Positions 17,944 through 27,679 are shown, numbered from the stretch's first letter. The stretch: DNA of 64,000 bases from Virgibacillus subterraneus (GCF_900110695.1 NZ_FOEH01000004.1:124001-188000); one strand, 5' to 3'. Translations and numbers: made by a program. Notes: generated by a model from the letters alone, not told the origin.

Positions 17944-18366
17944 CTACTGTAATATTTTATTTATTGTATACACATCTGTAATGCTACCTTCTGTCATTAC
18001 CTTATTTAATTCTAACTGAACAACATCTTCTAAATTTGATAATCCTGATTTGAAATCTTCTTCATTCATTTTAGCAAGTTCTTTTATTAAGATGTTTTTA
18101 AGCTGAAATTCCCTTTTTATAACTTCTTCCTTCGCGTCCTTACTATCCGTTATAATTTGAAATTGAATTCGTACAAAACTGCCATCTTGTAAATCGGTAG
18201 TGATTTCAGAAGTTTGATACGAATTTTCTACGATTTCATCAATTGATTGTGCATTGCCGTTATTTTTATCACCGGTAAAATTTAAAACTACTATAAGTGC
18301 AACTACACCAGCCAACAATAAAATACTTATTGATGTCACCATCGTTTTCCCCAGTCTACCGCTCAT
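17944..18366 (-). CDS. fliL: Flagellar basal body-associated protein FliL
   Basis: A protein of about 140 residues with an N-terminal membrane helix (about 11-30) and an extracytoplasmic FliL domain. It surrounds stator units and supports torque. The ATG at 18366 follows GGGTG at a spacing of 6 and gives the same length as in B. subtilis; an earlier ATG at 18396 lies deep in swrD. The gene overlaps the end of swrD by 11 bases. Confidence 0.9.
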   Translation of the reverse strand: MSGRLGKTMVTSISILLLAGVVALIVVLNFTGDKNNGNAQSIDEIVENSYQTSEITTDLQDGSFVRIQFQIITDSKDAKEEVIKREFQLKNILIKELAKMNEEDFKSGLSNLEDVVQLELNKVMTEGSITDVYTINKILQ

Positions 18367-18577
18367 TAACATCACCCACTTCTTTAAACCATCCATTTAA
18401 ACCGATTTTACGATAATAGTCTGTTACTATTTGTTGAACGTCAGATTCAGAGTCTTTGACAACAATTTTCTTACCATTCATCAATGTAATCGTCGTATCT
18501 GGATGTGATTGAATCTGTTCAATCATAATTGCATTTAATAGAAATAGTTCTCCATTTAGTCTAGTAAGCTGAACCAT
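18356..18577 (-). CDS. swrD: FlbD/SwrD-family flagellar protein
   Basis: A 73-residue cytoplasmic protein of the FlbD family (SwrD, formerly YlzI, in B. subtilis), which raises motor power for swarming. The typical N-terminus is MVQLTRLNGELFLLNAIMIE, followed by PDTTITLMNGKKIVVKDS. It sits between flgE and fliL, its conserved place. Length is normal. Confidence 0.92.
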   Translation of the reverse strand: MVQLTRLNGELFLLNAIMIEQIQSHPDTTITLMNGKKIVVKDSESDVQQIVTDYYRKIGLNGWFKEVGDVNER

Positions 18578-18628
18578 ATTTATGGCAGGAGTGCCACCTT
18601 ATTGATGGACACCCCCTACCTCCCTACA

Positions 18629-19519
18629 TTATCGTTTTAAATTCACCAGTTCTTGAAGAATTTCATCTGATGTTGTAATGATTCTAGTATTAGCCTGGAA
18701 TCCACGCTGTGCTGTAATCATCTCAGTAAATTCTGAGGCAAGGTCCACATTTGACATTTCTAGTGAACCACTGACTATTGATGCAACTCCATCAGTTTCA
18801 GGTTCAGATAACCCGGTATAACCCGCGTTCTCCGTATTTAAATACAAGTTACTACCTGCTTTTTGAAGACCGGCTGGGTTTGAGAAACTTGCAAGAGCAA
18901 CTTGCCCGGCTACTTGAGTATTACCATCTGCATCAATATAATTTACAGTACCATTTGTTTGTACACTGAAACTTTGTGCTGTTTCAGGAATGTTGAGTGC
19001 AGAAATATTCCCAGTGTCGCCCTGATTAGCAGAGCCCATTAAATATAATCCATCAGAGTTCACAATGTTCCCATTTGTATCCAGATAAAAATTTCCCGCT
19101 CGAGTGTAAGAAACATTTGAATTATCCAAATTAATATTATCAAGTTCATTAGGGTTACTTGGGTCAAATATATCGCCTTGAGGATCATCTCTAGCTATAT
19201 CACTTGCAACAACGAACATTCCATCACCTTCCAATGAAAAATCTAGCGGATTATTCGTTGTTTGACGGAAACCTTGTGTATGGATGTTATCAATTGAACC
19301 CATTTGTGAACCTAATCCAATCTGTGCTGGGTTTACACCACCACGAGTATCTGTTGCACCTTGTGCACCTGATGACATTTGACTCATCATATCCTGAAAC
19401 GTTACACGTCCCTTTTTAAACCCTGCAGTATTTACGTTGGCAATATTATTACCAATAACATCCAATTTCGTTTGAAAACCTTTCATTCCAGAAATACCTG
19501 CATACATTGAACGTAACAT
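18629..19519 (-). CDS. flgE: Flagellar hook protein FlgE (FlgG-like)
   Basis: A 296-residue rod/hook-family protein. In this operon position it is the hook subunit (called FlgE, older name FlgG, in B. subtilis). It has the N-terminal rod motif SGMKGFQTKLDVIGNNIANV, the central FlgE/F/G domain (PLDFSLEGDGMFVV) and the C-terminal FlgE domain ending in AQRGFQANTRIITTSDEIL. AGGGGAG precedes the ATG. It is small for a hook protein, as in other Bacillales. Confidence 0.93.
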   Translation of the reverse strand: MLRSMYAGISGMKGFQTKLDVIGNNIANVNTAGFKKGRVTFQDMMSQMSSGAQGATDTRGGVNPAQIGLGSQMGSIDNIHTQGFRQTTNNPLDFSLEGDGMFVVASDIARDDPQGDIFDPSNPNELDNINLDNSNVSYTRAGNFYLDTNGNIVNSDGLYLMGSANQGDTGNISALNIPETAQSFSVQTNGTVNYIDADGNTQVAGQVALASFSNPAGLQKAGSNLYLNTENAGYTGLSEPETDGVASIVSGSLEMSNVDLASEFTEMITAQRGFQANTRIITTSDEILQELVNLKR

Positions 19520-19641
19520 AATTATTTCTCCCCTTTATTGGTTTTTATCAAATCTAGCTTCAGCGACTAATAGAAGTGCATCCACTATTTTAGCTGTATC
19601 ACTCATTCAACAGCTTAATGGGCCTCCCAATCGGGTCCAGC
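19520..19641. other. Operon gap with possible repeat relic
   Basis: These 122 bases within the fla/che operon hold no gene. On the minus strand the segment 19555-19600 (ATTAGTCGCTGAAGCT and flanks) resembles the tail of the F-family repeat at 59360-59400 (CTAGTCACTGGTCACTGAAGCT). It may be a decayed copy, though the match is short. Confidence 0.3.
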
Positions 19642-20013
19642 CTATTCGTTTATTAGTATTGTTCCATTAATATTGGTGAAAATTTTGCTTGTTGCTTCTT
19701 CCTTGTTCATTGCTGTTACGACTGTATTGTTTTTAGTACTTACAAGCAATGCAGCGTTATCCGTAACAACTAATGAATCCGTTACACCTTTATGTTTAGC
19801 TTCAGTCATTTTTTCTGAAATTGCTTGCCATTGCGTTTCACTTATCGTTATATTTCGTTCATTTAAGCGTTCTTTGGCGTGCTTACTGACTTTAGGATGG
19901 TGTATCTCTGCTAAAATGTCCTTAAAGTTAGTTGATTCATTCTTTGTTTCTGTTTTCCTTACTGGTGGTAATGGCATTGCATGATGCTGCTGTAACTGAT
20001 TAATGCGATCCAT
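19642..20013 (-). CDS. Flagellar operon protein of the TIGR02530 type
   Basis: A 123-residue soluble protein. The core KVSKHAKERLNERNITISETQW and the later segment DSLVVTDNAALLVSTKNNTVVTAM mark the 'flagellar operon protein' family named TIGR02530, found between flgD and flgE in many Firmicutes but not in B. subtilis 168. Its role is not established; the position suggests hook assembly. The ATG at 20013 follows GGAAGTG by 6 bases and lies just after the flgD stop; a GTG at 20022 is less likely. Confidence 0.82.
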   Translation of the reverse strand: MDRINQLQQHHAMPLPPVRKTETKNESTNFKDILAEIHHPKVSKHAKERLNERNITISETQWQAISEKMTEAKHKGVTDSLVVTDNAALLVSTKNNTVVTAMNKEEATSKIFTNINGTILINE

Positions 20014-20014
20014 A

Positions 20015-20512
20015 TTACTCACTTCCTTCAGGAGAAGGCCCTGTTACATTTTCTTCAGTACCACTATCTGAACTCGCATCTGGATCGCTCACCTGTGTAA
20101 TCGAATCTGCATAAATCTTTTCACCATTCTCAAGTTCCAGTACAGCCCAACCTTGATCTTGACTTACAGCAGTAACTTTACTTGTTTCAATGCCGATTTT
20201 TTCTCCAGTCTCTTCATCATAAGCTTGATAAGAAACTTCTTTGCCAATCATATGACTATTTTTTAGTATTGGAGAAACCGTTTGATTTTGTACAAGATTA
20301 TCAATTGAGTTCGTCATATTCATCATTTGTTCCAGGGATGAAAATGATGCCATTTGAGATACAAACTCTTGATCCTTCATTGGATTTGTTGGATCCTGAT
20401 TTTGCAGCTGGGTCATTAAAATCTTCAAGAATTCATCTTTACCTAGATCAGGACTTGGAACCCGCTCTGTCGATTGGTTATTTAAATATAGTGATGGATC
20501 TATAGTTGTCAT
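20015..20512 (-). CDS. flgD: Flagellar hook cap scaffold FlgD
   Basis: A protein of about 165 residues needed for hook polymerisation. The N-terminal FlgD motif LGKDEFLKILMTQLQNQDPTNPM is complete, followed by QMASFSSLEQMMNM and a short C-terminal part with VSYQAYDEETGEKIG. Like other Bacillus-type FlgD it lacks the long tudor/fibronectin domains of enterobacterial FlgD. The ATG at 20512 lies 6 bases after AGGTG. Confidence 0.93.
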   Translation of the reverse strand: MTTIDPSLYLNNQSTERVPSPDLGKDEFLKILMTQLQNQDPTNPMKDQEFVSQMASFSSLEQMMNMTNSIDNLVQNQTVSPILKNSHMIGKEVSYQAYDEETGEKIGIETSKVTAVSQDQGWAVLELENGEKIYADSITQVSDPDASSDSGTEENVTGPSPEGSE

Positions 20513-20521
20513 GTTTTTCAC

Positions 20522-21904
20522 CTACACTTTCTCATTCATTAAGATATTTTGAAATTGCGTCTCAAAATCATTATCTTCTTCTTGATCGTCCTGTTCAGAG
20601 TGATTGGACTGACCTTGTTCCTGTCTACTATTGTGTTCATCATCTTGTTCACTTTGATTCGTTTGCGCTTGTTGAGATGATACTTCCTGCTTTTCAACCA
20701 CTACCTGTTGTGGTGACAACATGTTTCTCAGTTGGTGCATATTCGACTCAAGCATTTCTTTAGCAGCATGAGAAGTAACCATTATTTTAACGGTCATTTC
20801 CCCATTCATTTGTGTCAGTTTGACCATCATGTCACCAAGGTTTTCCGGCCGTAATGTGATATTTAACTGCGATGTACCATTTTGCATTGTTAAGAATTTG
20901 CTAGTTTTCATAACTTTTTGGAACTGATCTATTAATTGTTTGTCTACTGTATTGTTACTTTGATTTTGATTCATATGAATAACGTATTGTTCAACCTTTG
21001 ATAAAGGAATCGATGATGTCATTGACATGGGTTGCTGTCCGGATATTTTATCACTATTTGCTTGACTTCCTACTGCATGCTGCAACCATTTTGTTACATC
21101 ATTACTAGTTACTTTCGCATCAGAATTGTACTGTTGCTTGGAAACAAGTTGATTTCTCTTTTGAAAAGATTGTAAGAGTTCTTTCCATATTCCCTGTTCT
21201 TTACTACTGCTTTTAAATGAATCTTGTGAAATTACTGCTTGTTTCATATCTTGTTTTTTCTCTAGAGCTGTCCATTGTTCCAGCAACTTTAGTAATACCG
21301 GTGCTGCTTTAGAAGCGCTTTTCTGATCCGTTATTTGTGATAGTAATTTTTCAGCTTTTACGGACAATGCCTCAAATTGTTGTTGAAGAGCTTTATTGCT
21401 CAAGACTGTTGATTGTTCTAAATAAGTAAGAAATGAACCTACATTTACTTCTGTTTTACCATTCTGCTCTGATATTAGTTTGTTAATTGATCCTTCGAGC
21501 ATTTTCATTACTTGCGCTTTTAATGCTGCACCATTCTCATTATCCACAACAATACTATTAATTGTAGCTTCCAACATTTGCATTGCTTTTTCTTCCGATA
21601 ACGAGCCCTCTTTTCCTGTAGCAATGCTTTTAATAGCTTGCACTAACTTTTGCATTGCTTCTTCTTCTGAGGCTGCACTATTAATTAGCTTTTGAACATC
21701 ACTTGTATCCATCAGCATGTTAACGATAGACATTTCATCCTGTGAGTTATCTTCGCTACTTAATTGTTCGGTTACTCCCGTTTTTGAGCCTGACAATAAA
21801 TTTTGAAAAACAGACTGTTTATCTGGTGTGCCCTTTCTGGAGTTTTGCTCCAATGCTCCTCGTGTTTGCATTACCTGTTGAAAAATAGTTCCAATCGCAT
21901 TCAT
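20522..21904 (-). CDS. fliK: Flagellar hook-length control protein FliK
   Basis: A protein of about 460 residues, secreted as a ruler that measures the hook and triggers the FlhB switch. The first two thirds are Gln/Ser/Lys-rich and low in complexity, with weak internal repeats (KAMQMLEATINSIV and VMKMLEGSINKLI at about 105-145). The conserved C-domain is near 340-410 (QLNITLRPENLGDMMVKL), followed by a Gln/Asp-rich tail. The ATG at 21904 follows AAGGGGGTG by 6 bases. Confidence 0.9.
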   Translation of the reverse strand: MNAIGTIFQQVMQTRGALEQNSRKGTPDKQSVFQNLLSGSKTGVTEQLSSEDNSQDEMSIVNMLMDTSDVQKLINSAASEEEAMQKLVQAIKSIATGKEGSLSEEKAMQMLEATINSIVVDNENGAALKAQVMKMLEGSINKLISEQNGKTEVNVGSFLTYLEQSTVLSNKALQQQFEALSVKAEKLLSQITDQKSASKAAPVLLKLLEQWTALEKKQDMKQAVISQDSFKSSSKEQGIWKELLQSFQKRNQLVSKQQYNSDAKVTSNDVTKWLQHAVGSQANSDKISGQQPMSMTSSIPLSKVEQYVIHMNQNQSNNTVDKQLIDQFQKVMKTSKFLTMQNGTSQLNITLRPENLGDMMVKLTQMNGEMTVKIMVTSHAAKEMLESNMHQLRNMLSPQQVVVEKQEVSSQQAQTNQSEQDDEHNSRQEQGQSNHSEQDDQEEDNDFETQFQNILMNEKV

Positions 21905-21940
21905 CTTTCTCACCCCCTTTCAAGTTAAGTCACATAAGAA

Positions 21941-22540
21941 TTAGTTTGTTACAAACAATTGAGTCAACTCTGCAGCCAAATCAGGTTCCATTTCTTCAAA
22001 AATTCTCCCACGCACATCATTAGGTAATTTCTTAAGTATTCCTACAGCTAAATCTTGCTCCATATTTTCAATAATTAATGCTGCCTGTTCACTATCCATT
22101 TCCTTAAAAGATGAAGAAATCGCTTTAATTGAATCCTCCCCTGATTCAGCTGCATCATCAGAGGTTTCTGATTCGCTCTTATTCTCATCGGAATTACTGT
22201 TCTCAAGTTTGACAATTTCCTGTTCCAATTGTCCGACGGTAGACTCGAGATTAGACACTTTCTGATTCAGTTGTGATATTTTCTCATCTTTAGTAGCAAT
22301 AATATTCTTCGTCTTCTGTTCTTCTCGCTGTTCATTCTTCTCTTTATCCGTCGTGATCATAGAAGATACAACTGGTATACTATTTCCAGTACTTTTAGCC
22401 CAACCGATAACATCAACACCAGCAACTGTAAATATAATTATTGTTAAAGTTACCGCAACAATAAATGGAATTACAATGGCAAAAAAGAACCATAGAATTG
22501 GATTCGTTTTATTTTGTTGTTTATTATTATCCTTCACCAT
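21941..22540 (-). CDS. ylxF: MotE-like protein (YlxF), flagellar operon
   Basis: A protein of about 199 residues with one N-terminal membrane helix (about 15-40), a long coiled coil (about 75-115), an acidic linker, and a C-terminal MgtE-N-like domain (about 135-199, LIIENMEQDLAVGILKKLP and IFEEMEPDLAAEL). This matches YlxF of B. subtilis, which occupies the same place between fliJ and fliK, and resembles MotE of proteobacteria, a chaperone of the motility apparatus. The function here is inferred. The ATG at 22540 follows AGGTGA. Confidence 0.85.
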   Translation of the reverse strand: MVKDNNKQQNKTNPILWFFFAIVIPFIVAVTLTIIIFTVAGVDVIGWAKSTGNSIPVVSSMITTDKEKNEQREEQKTKNIIATKDEKISQLNQKVSNLESTVGQLEQEIVKLENSNSDENKSESETSDDAAESGEDSIKAISSSFKEMDSEQAALIIENMEQDLAVGILKKLPNDVRGRIFEEMEPDLAAELTQLFVTN

Positions 22541-22545
22541 ATTTC

Positions 22546-22992
22546 TCACCTAATTTTCTGGCTAAAATATTGCTGCATAGAAATTTCATCCATTTGAGCA
22601 TTTTCATTCTTCTTAGTAAGCTCTTCATCTGCCTTATGCCTGTGTTCAATTATTTTTTCAAACTTTTTCACTTCAACAAACGCATTGGTTAGTTTCTCAT
22701 GGTTAGTATCCATTTCATTTCTTGCTTTTTGTACATCATGCTGAAGTTTGACAATCTGGTTATTCAATATTTCTATATAGCCTACTTGCTCTTTAATCCT
22801 GTCTATTGGTGTTGTTTGATGCAGATATCCTTCATATGATTCTTCAGCTACTTCTTTTTTTCTTAGTAGGTTATACAATTGTGTAGCTATTTCCTCAAAG
22901 AAATCAATTGATTGCTGATATGCTTTTTGTGCATCTCTCTTTTCACTTTCACGTACATTTAATATTTTGGATAATGCAACTGTCTCTGCCAT
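22546..22992 (-). CDS. fliJ: Flagellar export chaperone FliJ
   Basis: A 148-residue protein that is nearly all coiled coil and acts as the central stalk of the FliI ATPase and a link to FlhA. Heptad-like patterns run through about 10-140. The ATG at 22992 lies 6 bases after GGAGGA and overlaps the fliI stop by one base, so translation is coupled. Confidence 0.92.
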   Translation of the reverse strand: MAETVALSKILNVRESEKRDAQKAYQQSIDFFEEIATQLYNLLRKKEVAEESYEGYLHQTTPIDRIKEQVGYIEILNNQIVKLQHDVQKARNEMDTNHEKLTNAFVEVKKFEKIIEHRHKADEELTKKNENAQMDEISMQQYFSQKIR

Positions 22993-24305
22993 CAAATTCC
23001 TCCATTAAGCAACTTTTGCATCTGATTAATTGATTCTTCAAGCGTTTGGTATTCAAATATTTCTTGCTTCAAAAACTCCTGTATCTTTGGGTGGTATGAT
23101 ATTGCCTTATCGATTTCCTGATTAGTTCCCCGCTTATAAGCACCAATTTGAATTAATTCGTTATTCTCTTCATAAGTAGCCATTAATGTCCTTATTTTTT
23201 GCGCAGCATCCAAATGTTGTTTACTAGAAACCTGATTCATTACTCTACTAATCGACTTTAATATATTAATAGCAGGAAATTGACCTTGTTCAGCTAAGTT
23301 TCTATCTAATACAAAATGACCATCCAGTATACCCCTAACTGTGTCAGCAATTGGTTCATTCATATCATCACCGTCTACCAGAACAGTATAGAATGCCGTT
23401 ATAGTTCCATTTTCACTTGTGCCTGTTCGTTCCAATAGTTTAGGCAATGTAGCAAATACAGACGGGGTATAGCCTTTTGTTGTTGGTGGCTCTCCAGTCG
23501 CTAAACCAACCTCTCTTTGCGCCATTGCAACCCTTGTTACAGAATCCATCATCAGATTAACTTGAAATCCTAGGTCTCGAAAATATTCACTAATTGCAGT
23601 TGCGGTATATGCTCCTTTTATTCGCATTAAAGCTGGCTGATCAGATGTTGCTACCACTACAATAGACTTTTTTAACCCTTCATCTCCCAGGTCATTCTCA
23701 ATAAACTCTCGAACTTCCCTGCCTCGCTCACCAATTAAACCAATCACATTTATATCTGCGCTACTATTACGAGCTATCATGCCAAGTAAAGTACTTTTAC
23801 CAACGCCGCTACCTGCAAATATACCTATCCTTTGCCCTTTACCTACTGTTAACAACGAATCAATTGCCTTAACCCCCACCTGGATTGGCTCAGATATGGG
23901 CGCACGTGATAGTGGGTTTGGTGGTGATTGCTCCGTTAAATAACTTGACAACCCTTTTGGAAGTTTAGAATCATCCAAACACCTGCCAAGCGAATCAACT
24001 ACTTTACCAATTAAACCTCGTCCGATTTTCACTGACAATGCTTCACCTGTTGACTCTACTAAACATCCTGGGCCGATTTCAGTTACCTGCGCGTATGGCA
24101 TAAGAATAATTTTTTCATTGTTAAAACCAACTACTTCAGACATGACTGGTTTTTTATTAGTCGAGCTATGAATCAGACAAACTTCACCGATATTTGCATC
24201 AGGACCCTGTGATTCAATCATGAGCCCCACAACCCGCAATACTTTCCCATACCGTTTTAATGTGTCTGCTTGATCAATGGCATCAAAAAATTTTGTTGTT
24301 GTCAT
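22992..24305 (-). CDS. fliI: Flagellum-specific ATPase FliI
   Basis: A 437-residue ATPase related to F1-beta that energises early steps of flagellar export. Walker A is GSGVGKST around 165-172, Walker B is in QVNLMMDSVTRVAMAQREV, and a GEPPTTKGYTPSVF motif marks the FliI/YscN group. It is complete and overlaps fliH by 4 bases. Confidence 0.97.
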   Translation of the reverse strand: MTTTKFFDAIDQADTLKRYGKVLRVVGLMIESQGPDANIGEVCLIHSSTNKKPVMSEVVGFNNEKIILMPYAQVTEIGPGCLVESTGEALSVKIGRGLIGKVVDSLGRCLDDSKLPKGLSSYLTEQSPPNPLSRAPISEPIQVGVKAIDSLLTVGKGQRIGIFAGSGVGKSTLLGMIARNSSADINVIGLIGERGREVREFIENDLGDEGLKKSIVVVATSDQPALMRIKGAYTATAISEYFRDLGFQVNLMMDSVTRVAMAQREVGLATGEPPTTKGYTPSVFATLPKLLERTGTSENGTITAFYTVLVDGDDMNEPIADTVRGILDGHFVLDRNLAEQGQFPAINILKSISRVMNQVSSKQHLDAAQKIRTLMATYEENNELIQIGAYKRGTNQEIDKAISYHPKIQEFLKQEIFEYQTLEESINQMQKLLNGGI

Positions 24306-25066
24306 TGGTCACTCTCCATATTGACCTCATATAATACTTCACGCAGTTCCTGGAGTTGAACATCTATACTGGCATCAATTCGTCCAAAGGGATGTTCAAT
24401 CAAACAACTATCTTCTTTTAATTGTTCATTAATATAGAAAGATACATTTAAATCCTTATCAACAAGTTGGACAATTTCATCTTTTTGCTTCATCACCAGT
24501 TCATAATTATTTGGGTGTAAATATATTGAAAGATCAGACTGGTCTTTTATATCTTTAATTGCTGTATTAACAATTTTGATGAATGAGTCAGGATTCTCAT
24601 TTAACTCTTTCTTGATAATCTTTTCTGCAACATGTATGGCTAGCTCTAAAATAGTTTCATCGCTTTGTTCAATTGTAGAATGATAATCTTTCGTTGCTGA
24701 TTCAACAATTTTATTAGCATTTGTCAGTAATTCCTTATATTGGTCCTGGCCCTCTTGCTTACCAAGTTCAAAGCCTTTTTCAAATCCCTCATCCTGAGCC
24801 TGTTTAATGTACTTTTCTCTTTCGGCTTCCCAATTTTCTTTAGCTTTTTCAATTTCAGCATTTGTTTGTTGTACCAATGTCGCTTGTTGTTCTTGTATTT
24901 GCTGGAGCCTATCGCGTGCTTGAGTGATTTCCGATTGTATACTTATTCGATCATCTTCTAAACCAGTAGAAGCCTGAGCGCTATCTTGATTATTTAACTC
25001 AATCGGCCTCACTGTTATAAGTTTTTCTTTCATTGTACGTGATTGGTTTGAAAAAATATTAGACAA
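24302..25066 (-). CDS. fliH: Flagellar assembly protein FliH
   Basis: A protein of about 254 residues that holds and inhibits FliI. It has a long charged coiled coil (about 45-120), a Gly-spaced segment GFEKGFELGKQEGQ typical of FliH, and a C-terminal ATP-synthase-delta-like domain (about 130-250). The start is uncertain: TTG at 25066 lies 9 bases after GGAGGTG and reads MSNIFSNQSR, while an ATG at 25075 sits directly against that site. It overlaps the end of fliG. Confidence 0.9.
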   Translation of the reverse strand: MSNIFSNQSRTMKEKLITVRPIELNNQDSAQASTGLEDDRISIQSEITQARDRLQQIQEQQATLVQQTNAEIEKAKENWEAEREKYIKQAQDEGFEKGFELGKQEGQDQYKELLTNANKIVESATKDYHSTIEQSDETILELAIHVAEKIIKKELNENPDSFIKIVNTAIKDIKDQSDLSIYLHPNNYELVMKQKDEIVQLVDKDLNVSFYINEQLKEDSCLIEHPFGRIDASIDVQLQELREVLYEVNMESDQ

Positions 25067-26069
25067 TGATATCATCACCTCCACCACGGGCTATAACGAT
25101 TTCGCCAATTTCCTCCAAGCGACGTATGGCACCCACGATTCTTGTTTGCGCTTCTTCCACATCTCGTAATCTAACTGGCCCCATATATTCCATTTCCTCT
25201 TTAAATGTCTCTGCCATCCGTTGAGACATATTGTTAAAGACTATATCCTTTACTTCATCACTAGCAACCTTAAGTGAAAGACGTAAATCCTCATTTTCAA
25301 CTTCCCGTATGACACGTTGTATTGCACGATTATCCAGTACAACAATATCCTCAAATACAAACATGCGTTTTTTGATTTCTTCAGCCAACTCTGGGTCCTG
25401 GATTTCAAGTGCATCCAAAATTGTTTTTTCGGTACTTCTATCAACACCATTTAATACTTCAACAACGGCTGCAATACCACCAGTTTGAGTATAGTCTTCA
25501 GTTAATGAGGAAGATATTTTCCGTTCTAATACCTGCTCCACCTGACTTATAATCTCAGGTGATGTTGAATCCATTGTTGCGATACGTTTTGCAATCTCTG
25601 CCTGCATTTCCTGTGGTAACTCGGATAATATTTGTCCTGACTGCTCCGGATCTAAGTAGGATAATACAAGTGCGATAGTTTGTGGGTGTTCATGTTGAAT
25701 AAAATTTAATACTTGCTGCGGATCGGCTTTACGTGCAAAATCAAATGGCCTGACTTGTAATGATGATGTCAGTCGTTCTATGATGTTAGTTGCCTCACTC
25801 TGCCCAAAAGCTTTTTCCAGCACAGATTTTGCATACCCAATCCCGCCTTGTGTAATATAATCCTGCGCCAAAGCAATTTGGTGAAATTGATCAAGAACAT
25901 CTTCCTTCGTATTCGATTCAACTTTTTTTACTGAAGAAATTTCCAAACTCAATTTTTCTATTTCTTCTTCCGATAAATGCTTGTACACTTGAGCAGATAC
26001 GTCTGGACCCAAGGAGATTAAGAGGATAGCCGCTTTTTGTTTGCCTGTGAGAGTAGAATGTTTTGCCAT
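25059..26069 (-). CDS. fliG: Flagellar motor switch protein FliG
   Basis: A 336-residue C-ring protein that contacts FliF and the stators. It has three armadillo-like domains, with the N-terminal KQKAAILLISLGPDVSAQVY, the middle EHPQTIALVLSYLDPEQSG and the C-terminal torque helix around 280-320 (LKVASDEVKDIVFNNMSQRM). The charged residues of the torque helix are kept. It follows fliF after 14 bases. Confidence 0.96.
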   Translation of the reverse strand: MAKHSTLTGKQKAAILLISLGPDVSAQVYKHLSEEEIEKLSLEISSVKKVESNTKEDVLDQFHQIALAQDYITQGGIGYAKSVLEKAFGQSEATNIIERLTSSLQVRPFDFARKADPQQVLNFIQHEHPQTIALVLSYLDPEQSGQILSELPQEMQAEIAKRIATMDSTSPEIISQVEQVLERKISSSLTEDYTQTGGIAAVVEVLNGVDRSTEKTILDALEIQDPELAEEIKKRMFVFEDIVVLDNRAIQRVIREVENEDLRLSLKVASDEVKDIVFNNMSQRMAETFKEEMEYMGPVRLRDVEEAQTRIVGAIRRLEEIGEIVIARGGGDDIIV

Positions 26070-26083
26070 TTCAAAATACCTCC

Positions 26084-27679
26084 TTAATCATCCGAAATCC
26101 AGCTTCGTAAAAGTTTAGCAAATTCTTCTGGTTTATCTTTAGCCATTTTCTCTAATTGTTTTTTACGTACTACTGATTCAGAGTCCTGTTCATCACCTAT
26201 TTCTGGTAGCTCTTCACTCGTTTGAGTTCCTATCGTCTCTTCTACTACTTCCTCTTCTTCCTTATTACGGTTACGAACTAACAAGAAGATTAATAAGATA
26301 ATAATAGCTAATAATATTCCGCCTGCTATATACATCCATAATGGAATAACTGGAGTAGTTGGTTGTGCTGTATCAGCACTTTCACTGAATTCCTGGAACA
26401 CGATAGATGTTTTTTCTTCAGTCTGAATCTCCCCATATTCCCCATCTATTGATGTACTGATGATAGAATCTAAAATTGATGCCATTCCAGCAGAAACTGT
26501 TTCTTGTTCCTGATTCGATAAATATTGAATTTCATCCCCATTTTTGCTTTTCACTTCGTCAACTGCTACTTGAATTCCCAAATCACGAATTTTGTAGGGA
26601 CTCTCAACAATTTCTTTACGAATACGGTTATATTCATTATTTATCGTCTCTTTAGAAAGTTCGTATTCACCATCTTCTCCTTCTTCAGTTGCCTCATAAT
26701 TAGGTATGTCTTCTTCACCAGTTCCAGCAGTTCCGCCGACCGGAGGGTTACCTGTATAGGTTTCATGAATACTTTCAATACTTATCGGTACACCTTCCAT
26801 ATTTTCTACATCTACTGGCTCAATAAGTTCTTCAACTCGGTTTTCCTGTCTGAAGTCAACATCAGCTGTTACAGAAACAATAACATTCTCCATCCCAACC
26901 ATAGCTCCAAGCATCTGTTGAAGTCTTCGTCTTATATCACGTTCTATATCTTGCTTAACATCCTGCTGATATGTATATGTATCCTTATTGGCAACACCAT
27001 TTTGTGTATTCCTGTCGAAGTATTCAAAATACTGATTCATAATAACGATATCTTCAGAAGGCAGATTAGGAACAGCTTTTGATACTAAGTGATATAATGA
27101 ATCAATTTGATTGCCTTTAAATTGATAGCCAGGTTGTGTATTTATCACTATAGAAGCACTTGCATCCTGTACAGATTCACTAACAAAAACAGGCTCTTCA
27201 GGCATATTGATCATGACTTTTGCATCTTCAATTCCTTCTACACCTTTTATTAAATTAGCTAATTCCGTTTGCATAGCATCCAGTTTTATCATACTGAATT
27301 CGTTATCTGTAATACCCCAGGAAGCATTTTCACTGAAAAAGGAGTAATCAATATTACCACTATTAGGTATTCCTTGCCCTGCAAGATCAACAAGTAATGA
27401 ATTTACGCTACTTTCAGGTACCGTAACAGTTGTACCTCCACTTTCTAGCTCATAAGGAACACCTCTTGCATCTAATTCAGTTTTTATTTGTCCGACTTCT
27501 TGTAAAGATAGGTTATTATATAAAGGAACTAGTTTAGAATCAGATGTAAACAGTATTATTGCTAGAATCAAAGCAACAACTATTGCAATAGAACCTATAA
27601 ATATTCCCTTTTGACCTTTAGTACGCCTGGTCCAAAAAGATTTAGCTGTATCTTTGAATTTCAATAATTTTTCCTTCAT
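26084..27679 (-). CDS. fliF: Flagellar MS-ring protein FliF
   Basis: A protein of about 531 residues that forms the MS ring in the membrane. Two membrane helices (about 27-45 and 440-460) flank a periplasm-side region with ring-building motifs (PLYNNLSLQEVGQIKTELDA) and an acidic insert (about 290-340). The C-terminal cytosolic tail (LEKMAKDKPEEFAKLLRSW) binds FliG. The ATG at 27679 follows GGGGGAATAT; a TTG upstream would place the site within the gene. Confidence 0.95.
   Translation of the reverse strand: MKEKLLKFKDTAKSFWTRRTKGQKGIFIGSIAIVVALILAIILFTSDSKLVPLYNNLSLQEVGQIKTELDARGVPYELESGGTTVTVPESSVNSLLVDLAGQGIPNSGNIDYSFFSENASWGITDNEFSMIKLDAMQTELANLIKGVEGIEDAKVMINMPEEPVFVSESVQDASASIVINTQPGYQFKGNQIDSLYHLVSKAVPNLPSEDIVIMNQYFEYFDRNTQNGVANKDTYTYQQDVKQDIERDIRRRLQQMLGAMVGMENVIVSVTADVDFRQENRVEELIEPVDVENMEGVPISIESIHETYTGNPPVGGTAGTGEEDIPNYEATEEGEDGEYELSKETINNEYNRIRKEIVESPYKIRDLGIQVAVDEVKSKNGDEIQYLSNQEQETVSAGMASILDSIISTSIDGEYGEIQTEEKTSIVFQEFSESADTAQPTTPVIPLWMYIAGGILLAIIILLIFLLVRNRNKEEEEVVEETIGTQTSEELPEIGDEQDSESVVRKKQLEKMAKDKPEEFAKLLRSWISDD

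Noticed and set aside
26525-27082. 185-codon plus-strand frame within fliF
   Set aside because: It is antisense to the conserved fliF coding sequence and consists of a Phe/Ile/Tyr-rich shadow translation.
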